A DNA stretch of 11,509 bases from Spirochaetota bacterium (GTDB lineage: Bacteria > Spirochaetota > B62-G9), in the NCBI GenBank assembly GCA_026990615.1, contig JALXDB010000437.1, positions 1-11,509 of the forward strand, read 5' to 3'. Position numbers and translations under genes: made by a program. Of this stretch, positions 1-7,410 are shown piece after piece. Each line of letters starts with the position of its first letter. Position 1 is the stretch's first letter. The notes beneath the pieces are model-generated. The model saw only the letters and a program-made list of their open reading frames with translations. It was not told the DNA's origin and made no database searches.

Positions 1-10
1 AAGGAAGGCT

Positions 11-982
11 GTGAAAAGACTGAGTTACAGGCCTCAAAGTATAGTTCTTACCCTTGTTTTTATAAATGTTGTGGTTTTTCTATTTACAAGTATGGTTCGT
101 TTTCCCCTTCCAGATAGTGTAACCGGGAGGATTATAGCTTCTGGAAATATACTTTTGATTCAGGCAATTAACACATACGGTTTATCCATAACTCTTTTTT
201 CTCTTTTCCCTGTAATGATAAAGAATTCCGGATGGGTATGGCAATTTCTAACATATATGTTCATGCATGGAAGCCTGTTGCATCTTTTTTTCAATATGTA
301 TGCCCTGTACCTCTTTGGAAAGCCACTGGAAGAAAGGTGGGGAAACATTAACTTCCTGTTTTTTTATTTATTTACAGGTGTAGGGGCCGGGGTTGTTACC
401 TATTTCTGGAATCTTTGGAGGAATCCATACATTCCAACTGTAGGTGCTTCCGGAGCAATATTTGGCGTTATACTTGCCTTCGGTCTGGAGTTTCCGGATA
501 CTCTGCTTCTGCTGTTTTTTTTCATACCGGTTAGGGCAAGGTATGCTGTTTTCATCTTTGGTGGAATAGAAATTGCTATGATTTTGACAGGGACAATGCA
601 GAGAATCGGACATTTTACCCATCTGGCTGGTATTCTTTTTGGATATATATACTACCTGATATGGATAAAAAAAATTCTTAGGTTTAGAAGATCGAAAAAA
701 TTCCCCGCTATCAAAGGAATTGGCAGGTTTGAGATCAGGAGGAGAAAGAGGATTTTAGAGCGATCCGAAGAAATAATAGAAAAATTACTCAGGGGAGAAA
801 AACTTAGAATGAAGGATGAGGACATGTTAAATTTTCTCAGGGAGAGTTTTTTAACCTCAAAAACCCTGTGTAACTCTGAGGATTTTATTCCTGATAGTGA
901 ACTATGCCTGAAATGCGATGATTTTTATTCATGTCTGTACCGTTATATAATTGAAAGATCGGGGAGATACCTTACACGATAA
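11..982 (+). CDS. Rhomboid-family intramembrane serine protease with a cysteine-containing cytosolic tail
   Basis: This is a polytopic membrane protein of 323 residues that should cut transmembrane substrates within the inner membrane. The rhomboid hallmarks are visible: H91 and N95 in the HLFFN segment (oxyanion site), the GASGA motif with nucleophile S147, and HLAG with catalytic H204. An ERWG element near 108-111 fits the L1 loop. About six membrane segments lie before residue 222. The last 100 residues are basic and soluble and hold four cysteines (C287, C299, C302, C308), which the rhomboid core does not need; they could bind a metal, but this is inference. The GTG start follows an AAGGAAGG ribosome site at 1-8. 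A TGA at 12-14 overlaps it as GTGA, so an upstream gene in another frame may end here. The frame is also open to the left edge, so a longer N-terminus cannot be excluded. The protease call is strong; the substrate is unknown. Confidence 0.92.
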   Translation: MKRLSYRPQSIVLTLVFINVVVFLFTSMVRFPLPDSVTGRIIASGNILLIQAINTYGLSITLFSLFPVMIKNSGWVWQFLTYMFMHGSLLHLFFNMYALYLFGKPLEERWGNINFLFFYLFTGVGAGVVTYFWNLWRNPYIPTVGASGAIFGVILAFGLEFPDTLLLLFFFIPVRARYAVFIFGGIEIAMILTGTMQRIGHFTHLAGILFGYIYYLIWIKKILRFRRSKKFPAIKGIGRFEIRRRKRILERSEEIIEKLLRGEKLRMKDEDMLNFLRESFLTSKTLCNSEDFIPDSELCLKCDDFYSCLYRYIIERSGRYLTR

Positions 983-1139
983 TTTATTTCTACTATTGTT
1001 ACTTTATATAGTTGCTTTGGCTGACCGGTAGTATCTAAGGGGTATTTTTATTTGTTTTTGCAGTTGTAGCTATTGTTGATATAATTTGTTGTCAAAAATA
1101 TTCTTGTATTTTGAAAATTTTTTGAATAATATATTGCCT

Positions 1140-2006
1140 ATGGATAAAAAAGCAGAGGTAAAACTGAACCGTTATATTGATTCTATGCCGTCTCTTTCAA
1201 TAACCGTCTCCAAAATTCTTGAGATAACAAGAGACCCCAAGGTAACAGCTAAAGATTTGAATAAAGTCATCAGCCTGGACCCTGTTTTAGTGGGTAAAGT
1301 GTTGAGGCTTGTTAATTCGGCTTATTACAGCCTCCCGAACAAGGTTACATCTCTTGTAAATGCAATAATTATGCTGGGAATAAACACCATAAAAAACCTT
1401 GCCCTATCTACGGCCGTTCTGGGTAATATGAGAAATAAATCAAGGTTTAAATCCCTTAATGTTGATGGATTCTGGCGGCATTCAATAGGTGTGGGCGTGG
1501 CGTCTAAGCTGATAGCTGCCAGGATGGGGATACCCCCCAACAAAAGGGAAGAGTTTTTTATAGGAGGGCTACTGCACGATATAGGAAAGATTCCACTTAA
1601 TGAGGTCTTTGAAGAGGATTATCTAAAGGTAATCAGAATGGCCGATTTTAAAAAGGATGAGCTTATAAATGTTGAAAGCGAAATATTGGGCATAACCCAC
1701 ACAGAAGTAGGGAAGATGATAGCAAAAAAATGGAATCTAACCGACGAGACCTACGAATGCATAATGTACCATCATGACCCTAATCAGGCATCGGAAAAGA
1801 ACTACAAACTGGTGGCGGCAGTTTATACAGCAAATGCATACTGCAATTTTAATGAAATTGGGTTTTCGGGTGACAGGTACGGTAGCAAAATTGAGGATTA
1901 TATACTTTCATCTATAGGTATCACTGAAGATTTTCTGGATGATATATTTGAAACTATATCCCAGGAAATAGAGAAAGCCTCGGTATTTTTAAAGATCTCT
2001 CAGTAG
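1140..2006 (+). CDS. HDOD/HD-domain signalling protein
   Basis: This soluble protein of about 288 residues is nearly all HDOD domain. The pattern SMPSLS, then a stretch ending in ISLDP, then LRLVNSAYYSLP and LGINTIKNLAL is typical of the family. HDOD proteins usually act as regulatory or scaffolding modules in two-component and c-di-GMP signalling. Many lack HD-phosphohydrolase metal ligands, but here candidates persist: H114, the H146-D147 pair in LLHDIGK, H187 and H211-H212. Phosphohydrolase activity is therefore possible but unproven. No receiver, GGDEF or other output domain is attached. The ATG at 1140 is preferred because it begins just before the conserved domain. The frame is open from a TTG at 1086, which would add 18 residues, and neither start has a good ribosome site. 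It lies about 157 bases after the rhomboid gene in the same direction. Confidence 0.85.
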   Translation: MDKKAEVKLNRYIDSMPSLSITVSKILEITRDPKVTAKDLNKVISLDPVLVGKVLRLVNSAYYSLPNKVTSLVNAIIMLGINTIKNLALSTAVLGNMRNKSRFKSLNVDGFWRHSIGVGVASKLIAARMGIPPNKREEFFIGGLLHDIGKIPLNEVFEEDYLKVIRMADFKKDELINVESEILGITHTEVGKMIAKKWNLTDETYECIMYHHDPNQASEKNYKLVAAVYTANAYCNFNEIGFSGDRYGSKIEDYILSSIGITEDFLDDIFETISQEIEKASVFLKISQ

Positions 2007-2050
2007 CAGAAAAATTTTTGAGATTTTGTTATTACATTAAAAAATTATAT

Positions 2051-2079
2051 TTTAAATGTGTGTATTTTATCTGTAAAAT
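2051..2079 (+). promoter_or_regulatory. Weak sigma-70-like promoter candidate for the MBL-fold gene
   Basis: TAAAAT at 2074-2079 differs from the -10 consensus at one position. TTTAAA at 2051-2056 sits 17 bases upstream as a poor -35. The -10 falls inside the 2072-2091 dyad, so a bound regulator could block it. A transcript from here would carry a leader of roughly 135 bases before the ATG at 2221. The region is AT-rich and such matches arise easily, so support is limited. Confidence 0.22.
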
Positions 2080-2091
2080 AGAAATTTTACA
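2072..2091. promoter_or_regulatory. Perfect 8-bp inverted repeat with 4-nt spacer, candidate operator
   Basis: TGTAAAAT is followed by AGAA and then ATTTTACA, a perfect dyad in the gap upstream of the metallo-beta-lactamase-fold gene. No run of T follows, so it does not look like an intrinsic terminator. Its size and symmetry suit the binding site of a dimeric regulator. Its left arm contains TAAAAT, which could also serve as a -10 element. In AT-rich DNA a chance dyad remains possible. Confidence 0.35.
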
Positions 2092-2220
2092 TGATGCTGG
2101 ACCCTGAGCGGGTATACTCATTTAAAGGTAGAAGTTATGAATGAACCATACACCAGTTGAAGAGGTTTAACGAAGGGCCAAGCGGAACACTTGCCGGAGA
2201 ACCAAACAGAGGACAAAACA

Positions 2221-3150
2221 ATGAAAGTACGTTTTTGGGGAGTTAGGGGGTCAATTCCGACACCCGGTCCCGAAACTGTTAAATACGGTGGAAATACAAC
2301 CTGTATAGAGGTACGGTTGAATGATGGCCGGATAATTATAATAGGAGCCGGTAGCGGCATCAGAGCGCTGGGTAACAGGCTGGTATTTGAAGATATGAAA
2401 AAGGGACCGCTGGATATAGATCTTTTCTTAAGTCATACTCACTGGGACCATATAATGGGTTTCCCATTTTTCACGCCTATCTTTATACCTGGTAATAAAA
2501 TAAGGGTACACGGGCCCGTTAATATCGGAGATGAGGATCTGGAGAAAATAGTTGCCGGACAGATGTCCTACAACTATTTTCCTGTGAAGGCCGACGAACT
2601 TGCTGCGGATATAACCTATAGAGTTTTAAAAGAGGAAAGTTTTTATCTATACGATGACGTGAAGATTACAACTATCATATTAAACCACCCCATAATTGAC
2701 CTTGGTTACAAGATAGAGGCTGATGATGCTGTACTTGTTACGGTATATGACCACGAGCCTTACAGAAACCTCTTCGAAGGATCTGATGACGACACCGATG
2801 ATGAGTTTGACCAGATTGCCAGAATAGAGGGTGAAAAGTCAGCAAGGTTGAACAATATGAGAGTGGCAAAGTTTATGAGAAATGCAGATCTTCTAATCCA
2901 TGATGCCCAGTATACAAACAGGGAGTACCTGGAGTCAAAGATTGGCTGGGGCCATTCTCCCATGGAGTACGTCGTATACACAAGTGTAAAGTTTGGCGTG
3001 AAAAAATTAGCCCTGTTTCACCATGATCCTACAAGAAAAGATGAGGAGCTTGATAAACTGGAGAAAATTATTAAAAACAGGGTGAAAAGGGTTAAAAGTT
3101 CCAATATTGAAGTGTTTTTTGCAAGGGAAGGCCTTGAGATATCCCTCTAA
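2221..3150 (+). CDS. Metallo-beta-lactamase-fold metal-dependent hydrolase
   Basis: This cytosolic protein of 309 residues belongs to the MBL superfamily branch that starts with MKVRFWGVRGSIPTPG, near the PhnP/RNase Z/class-II phosphodiesterase-like enzymes. Metal ligands are visible: HTHWDH at 72-77 (H72, H74, D76, H77), H156 in LNHP, D177 in DHEPY, and a late LFHHDP motif supplying the last histidine. LIHDAQYT and GWGHS are also conserved in this subgroup. An acidic stretch follows near 186-197. The usual DAGTG element after the second beta-strand reads GAGSG here, with G42 replacing the structural aspartate. The ATG at 2221 is chosen over a TTG at 2191 because the conserved N-terminus begins there and AGAGGA (2208-2213) sits 7 bases upstream. 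The substrate is unknown; a phosphodiester or cyclic nucleotide is a family-level guess. Confidence 0.88.
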   Translation: MKVRFWGVRGSIPTPGPETVKYGGNTTCIEVRLNDGRIIIIGAGSGIRALGNRLVFEDMKKGPLDIDLFLSHTHWDHIMGFPFFTPIFIPGNKIRVHGPVNIGDEDLEKIVAGQMSYNYFPVKADELAADITYRVLKEESFYLYDDVKITTIILNHPIIDLGYKIEADDAVLVTVYDHEPYRNLFEGSDDDTDDEFDQIARIEGEKSARLNNMRVAKFMRNADLLIHDAQYTNREYLESKIGWGHSPMEYVVYTSVKFGVKKLALFHHDPTRKDEELDKLEKIIKNRVKRVKSSNIEVFFAREGLEISL

Positions 3151-3203
3151 ATCTTTTTTCGTAAATTACAGTATATAGTACTAAATAGTCCGGAGTTGTT
3201 TAT

Positions 3204-6200
3204 ATGGAAGATCATGTTCCTTTTGTTCACCTGCATGTGCACTCGGAGTATTCAATTCTGGACGGATCTGCGAAGATAGAATCTCTGGTCGAAAGGGCCA
3301 AAGAGCTCAAAATGCCAGCCCTTGCACTAACAGATCATGGAAATATGTTTGGAGCTCTCGAGTTTTATAAAGAGGCATATAAAACAGGAGTTAAACCTAT
3401 AATCGGTGAGGAGTTCTACCTGACACCCAAAAAAATGGAGTCCAGGGATCAGAAGGAAAAACCCTTTCATTTGATTCTGCTTGCAAAAGATGAGGAAGGA
3501 TATAAAAACCTTGTTTATCTATCCTCGATGGCCTATATAAAAGGGTTTTATTACAAACCCCGCATTGATAAGGAAATACTCTCAGAGCATTCAAAGGGGT
3601 TAATAGCACTGAGTGCATGTCTCGGGGGAGAAGTACCACACTATTTAAAAATTGGAAAATATGAAGAGGCAAAAAAAGCAGCGGGTACTTACATCGATAT
3701 CTTTGGAAAAGAAAACTACTACTTCGAACTTATGGACAACGGTATTGAGGAACAGCGCATTGTTAATGAAGGACTGTTGAGACTTTCAAATGAGGTCGGT
3801 GTAAAGGTTGTAGCGACGAATGATATTCATTATTTAAACAAAGAAGATGCCTACAATCATGATGTTCTCCTCTGTATTCAGACCGGAAAAACACTCAGCG
3901 ATACAAAGAGGTTGAGGTTTAAAACTGACGAATTCTATTTCAGAACTCCGCAAGAAATGATGAAAATATTTTCAGGCTATCCTGACGCAATAAAAAACAC
4001 AATTGAGATAACAGATAAGTGTAATTTAACTATTGAGATAGGGAAATACCACCTCCCGAATTTCCCTATACCCGATGGTAAAACTCCGGATCAGTATTTA
4101 AGAGAACTTGCAGAAGAAGGTATAAAGAAAAGGTATAGCAACCTGAATGATGAGATCAAAAACCGCCTTGAGATGGAGCTAAATGTGATAAGCTCGATGG
4201 GGTTTAGCACGTACTTTTTGATCGTTTGGGATTTTATCGAATATGCTAAAAAAGAAGGAATTATGGTGGGACCTGGAAGGGGAAGTGCTGCGGGTTCAAT
4301 TGTGGCCTATGCCCTCGGTATAACCGATGTGGACCCGTTGAAATACGGTCTGCTTTTTGAGAGGTTTCTTAATAAGTCAAGGGTTTCCATGCCCGATATA
4401 GATATTGATTTTGATGCTGAGAGAAGGGACGAGGTAATAGAATATGTAAAACGTAAGTACGGACATGATCATGTGGCGCAGATTATAACCTTCGGAGCCA
4501 TGAAGGCAAGGGCTGTTATAAGGGATGTCGCCAGGGTTATGGAAATCGAACTTTCAGAGGCAGATAGAATCGCAAAATTAATACCTTCCAAAATCCCCGG
4601 TAAAAAGAATGTAACGCTGAGAGATGCCCTCGAGTTTTCAAAAGAACTGGCAGAAAAAGTAAAAAATAAAGAGAAGATATCTAAGTTGTTCAAAATATCA
4701 ATGGGATTGGAGAACCTTGTAAGGCATCCTTCCACTCATGCTGCCGGAGTTGTAATATCTCCGGTTCCGTTGATTGGAATAGTTCCACTTTATAAAGATC
4801 CCAAGAGCGGTGTTGTTTCTACCCAATTTCAGGCAGGGAACCTTGAAGATGTTGGACTGCTTAAGATGGACTTTTTAGGTTTAAAAAACCTGACGGTTAT
4901 AAAAAGATGCCTTGAGAGTATTGCTAAGAGCGGACAACCTGTTCCCGATATAAGTAAACTTAACCTGAACGATACCGCAGTATATGAACTTCTTTCAAAC
5001 GGAAACAGCATAGGCGTTTTTCAGCTTGAAAGTTCGGGTATGCAAAACCTTTTAAAAAGACTGAAGCCGAATAGTTTTGACGATATAATAGCTATACTTG
5101 CACTCTATAGACCGGGTCCTCTGGATTCGGGAATGGTTGATGAGTTTATAGAGAGAAAATCGGGCAAGAGGCCTATCACATACCTGGATCCCAGATTGGA
5201 GGGCATTTTAAAGGAGACCTACGGAGTTATAGTCTACCAGGAACAGGTTATGGAGATAGCCAGGGTCATTGGAGGGTTTTCTCTCTCTGAAGCCGATAAT
5301 CTCAGAAAGGCAATGGGGAAGAAAAAACCGGAGCTACTTGAGGAGGCAAGGGGAAAGTTTATAGAGGGAGCGGTTAAATCGGGAGTAAAGCCAAAGGTGG
5401 CTGAAGAGATTTTTGAAATGATGAGTACTTTTGGAAGGTATGGATTTAACAAATCTCATTCGACGGCATACTCTATAATAGCTTTTCAAACTGCATACCT
5501 GAAGGCCCACTATCCGGTCCATTATCTTGCCTCCCTTCTAACAGGTGAATTGAACGACACCGACAAGATAGCCCAGTACATAAACGAGGCCAGACAGATG
5601 GGGATTGAGGTTTTGCCGCCTGATGTTAACAGAAGCGGCGCCTACTTTGAAATCGAAGAAAATAGTATCCTTTATGCCCTTGCCGCTATAAAGAATGTGG
5701 GTGAGAATGCGGCAATTTCTATAGAAGATGAGAGAAGGGAAAACGGCCCATATAGATCCATATATGATTTTATATCAAGGGTAGATTTAAAGAAGGTCAG
5801 CAAGAAAGTTATTGAGACTCTGATTAAAAGTGGAGCTATGGACAGTTTTGGTATTGCCAGAAAGACTCTTTTTGCCAATATAGAAAGGCTTTTAGAATAC
5901 GGGATTTCTGTTCAGAGGGATAGGGAGAAGGGCCAGAGCTCTCTTTTTGACACAGGAGATGAAAAATCTGTTTATGGGCAACCGGATCTCGAGGATTTTG
6001 GCGAGTGGACAGAAACGGAACTTTCAATATTTGAGAGAGAGGCGCTGGGGTTTTATCTAAAGGCTCACCCCGTTGCAAAGTACAATAGATTATACCAGAA
6101 CGGGATTCTTAAAATTGAGGATGTATTATCAAAAGGGGAGTATACAAATCTTTCGATAATGGGAGTTATCTCATCGATTAAAAAAATAACAACTAAGGAT

Positions 6201-6626
6201 AAGAAAGAGATGGCTTTCATTACAGTTGAAGATATTACCGGAAGCATTGATGTTGTTGTATTCCCATCGGTGTTTGAGGGTTATAGAACCAATCTGGAAA
6301 ACCTGGAGGTTGTTGTGATTAAGGGTAAGTATGATGGCGAGAAGGTTTTTGCTGATGAGATTGTAGATCCTGATGGATTCGAAAAGCAAGATGCAAATCA
6401 GATTCACCTGCTGCTTAATGGCAACATGGATGAGGAAAGGCTTGTATACTTGAGGGATATACTTATCAAACACAGAGGAAAGTGCAATGTTTATATTCAC
6501 CTACCAGAGCTTGAACAAAAGAGAAAAAGCATAAAAGTTTCCACGTTTTTACTTGTTAGTCCGGATGAAAATTTAATTGATGAATTAAAACGGGAAAGCC
6601 TAGTCGAGAAAGTATGGGTGGTTTGA
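3204..6626 (+). CDS. dnaE: DNA polymerase III alpha subunit
   Basis: This is the catalytic subunit of the replicative polymerase, 1140 residues against about 1160 in E. coli. The N-terminal PHP domain (about 5-275) keeps H9, H11, D44, H45, a glutamate at 69/70, H89, C139, E175, D207 and H209, which E. coli has partly lost. It may therefore bind metals and have proofreading activity, as shown for Thermus. The polymerase core holds GPGRGSAAGS, the PDIDIDF motif (D398, D400, D402) and D556 in MDFLGL as the catalytic aspartates, then ALYRPGPLDSG and FNKSHSTAYS. A helix-hairpin-helix lies near 820-840. QSSLF at 911-915 is a clear sliding-clamp-binding motif. An OB fold spans about 983-1060, followed by a small C-terminal domain. 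The ATG has CGGAG at 3191-3195, 8 bases upstream. It follows the MBL gene by 53 bases, and the next gene starts 3 bases after its stop. Confidence 0.98.
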   Translation: MEDHVPFVHLHVHSEYSILDGSAKIESLVERAKELKMPALALTDHGNMFGALEFYKEAYKTGVKPIIGEEFYLTPKKMESRDQKEKPFHLILLAKDEEGYKNLVYLSSMAYIKGFYYKPRIDKEILSEHSKGLIALSACLGGEVPHYLKIGKYEEAKKAAGTYIDIFGKENYYFELMDNGIEEQRIVNEGLLRLSNEVGVKVVATNDIHYLNKEDAYNHDVLLCIQTGKTLSDTKRLRFKTDEFYFRTPQEMMKIFSGYPDAIKNTIEITDKCNLTIEIGKYHLPNFPIPDGKTPDQYLRELAEEGIKKRYSNLNDEIKNRLEMELNVISSMGFSTYFLIVWDFIEYAKKEGIMVGPGRGSAAGSIVAYALGITDVDPLKYGLLFERFLNKSRVSMPDIDIDFDAERRDEVIEYVKRKYGHDHVAQIITFGAMKARAVIRDVARVMEIELSEADRIAKLIPSKIPGKKNVTLRDALEFSKELAEKVKNKEKISKLFKISMGLENLVRHPSTHAAGVVISPVPLIGIVPLYKDPKSGVVSTQFQAGNLEDVGLLKMDFLGLKNLTVIKRCLESIAKSGQPVPDISKLNLNDTAVYELLSNGNSIGVFQLESSGMQNLLKRLKPNSFDDIIAILALYRPGPLDSGMVDEFIERKSGKRPITYLDPRLEGILKETYGVIVYQEQVMEIARVIGGFSLSEADNLRKAMGKKKPELLEEARGKFIEGAVKSGVKPKVAEEIFEMMSTFGRYGFNKSHSTAYSIIAFQTAYLKAHYPVHYLASLLTGELNDTDKIAQYINEARQMGIEVLPPDVNRSGAYFEIEENSILYALAAIKNVGENAAISIEDERRENGPYRSIYDFISRVDLKKVSKKVIETLIKSGAMDSFGIARKTLFANIERLLEYGISVQRDREKGQSSLFDTGDEKSVYGQPDLEDFGEWTETELSIFEREALGFYLKAHPVAKYNRLYQNGILKIEDVLSKGEYTNLSIMGVISSIKKITTKDKKEMAFITVEDITGSIDVVVFPSVFEGYRTNLENLEVVVIKGKYDGEKVFADEIVDPDGFEKQDANQIHLLLNGNMDEERLVYLRDILIKHRGKCNVYIHLPELEQKRKSIKVSTFLLVSPDENLIDELKRESLVEKVWVV

Positions 6627-6629
6627 ACT

Positions 6630-7370
6630 ATGTCCAGTGGATTAATTAAGTTGCTAACATCCAAAAGGTTTTATATACCCCTTTCAATTCTTGCATTTAC
6701 AACAGTGCTTTACATATTATATAGATTTATACTCAACATTTCCTACAGGTTAAACATTAATAAAAGACCTGTAATTCAAAGAGATGTTCTCATCTATGGA
6801 AAGAGGGTGAGTGCTTTCATAATTTTCGGAGTGTTCCCAATTATTATCGTTAAATATATTTTTCATGAAAGTCCTCATCTATACGGTTTTGCGCTTGTCC
6901 ATAACCGGGTGAAACCAATCTACTTTTTGATAATGCTTGCAATGGTACTTCCAATTATGATTATCCTGTCGCGAAAAGATAGTATAAATTCCCACTACCC
7001 AGAAGTGAGGGCTGCTACCTTTTCAAAGTGGTCTCTTCTCTTAAGCTCTGTGACCTATATAATGTACTACTTTGGGTATGAGGGGCTGTTCAGGGGTTTT
7101 TTGGTTTTCGGTCTGAGGAGATATACAGGAGATCTATTTGCAGTTGTTGTAAGCATGATTTTTACATCTGTAACCCATCTGAATTCACCTTTTGTCGTAC
7201 TGATAGGCTCTGTTGTTTCAGGAATAATTTTTCCATATATTGTCATTCTATCCGGTTCAATATGGGCTTTGTTTGTTTTTCACTCCCTGATAGGTGTATC
7301 AATGGATATATTCTGTGTCAGGGCAAACAGATCGCGAATAAAAAAACATCTTATGGTTAAATCTAACTGA
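6630..7370 (+). CDS. CPBP/Abi-like intramembrane protease family protein, divergent active site
   Basis: This is an integral membrane protein of 246 residues with about six hydrophobic segments (roughly 15-36, 60-77, 97-114, 135-150, 168-182 and 187-227). YEGLFRGF at 150-157 matches the first CPBP/Rce1 motif, with E151 and R155 kept, but the first glutamate of EExxxR is a tyrosine. Motif 2 is blurred: H183 is present, but F178 is one position too far upstream for FxxxH. A later H218 lies in FHSLIG, where a polar residue usually follows the HxxxN spacing. Family members cleave prenylated proteins or bacteriocin-like peptides, or serve immunity roles. Whether this one is catalytic is uncertain. 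The start is 3 bases after the dnaE stop with only a weak ribosome site, so it probably depends on translation of dnaE. No functional tie to replication is implied. Confidence 0.72.
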   Translation: MSSGLIKLLTSKRFYIPLSILAFTTVLYILYRFILNISYRLNINKRPVIQRDVLIYGKRVSAFIIFGVFPIIIVKYIFHESPHLYGFALVHNRVKPIYFLIMLAMVLPIMIILSRKDSINSHYPEVRAATFSKWSLLLSSVTYIMYYFGYEGLFRGFLVFGLRRYTGDLFAVVVSMIFTSVTHLNSPFVVLIGSVVSGIIFPYIVILSGSIWALFVFHSLIGVSMDIFCVRANRSRIKKHLMVKSN

Positions 7371-7410
7371 TGATAATTAATTAAGCGAACTTTAAGTTAA
7401 TAGTTGCTCG
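7371..7410. other. Gap between convergent genes, possible weak terminator
   Basis: These 40 bases separate the stop codons of the + strand CPBP-like gene and the - strand glycosyltransferase gene. GCGAACT and AGTTGC can form a short stem with a bulged G around a ten-base AT loop, about 7384-7406. There is no convincing U-run on either strand. A bidirectional terminator would be expected in such a place, but the sequence supports it only weakly. Confidence 0.2.

Noticed and set aside
966..1050. ATACCTTA and TAAGGGGTAT flanking the end of the rhomboid gene, followed by T-rich sequence, considered as a terminator.
   Set aside because: The arms match imperfectly and are about 60 bases apart, too far for a normal intrinsic terminator.
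2091..2144. A 17-codon reading frame starting ATGATG in the leader before the MBL-fold gene.
   Set aside because: No ribosome site precedes it, its start overlaps the dyad, and the composition gives no sign of a conserved leader peptide.
2191..2220. In-frame TTG extension of the MBL-fold protein by ten residues.
   Set aside because: The family N-terminus starts exactly at the ATG at 2221, which has a good ribosome site; the added residues look non-conserved.
3122..3170. AGGGA...TCCCT hairpin with a later T-run at the end of the MBL-fold gene, considered as a terminator.
   Set aside because: Only five pairs with a 13-base loop, partly inside the coding end, and the T-run is separated from the stem.
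3397..6500. Several reading frames of 60-109 codons on the strand opposite dnaE.
   Set aside because: They lie wholly inside the conserved dnaE coding sequence, lack recognisable motifs and have no ribosome sites, as expected for shadows.
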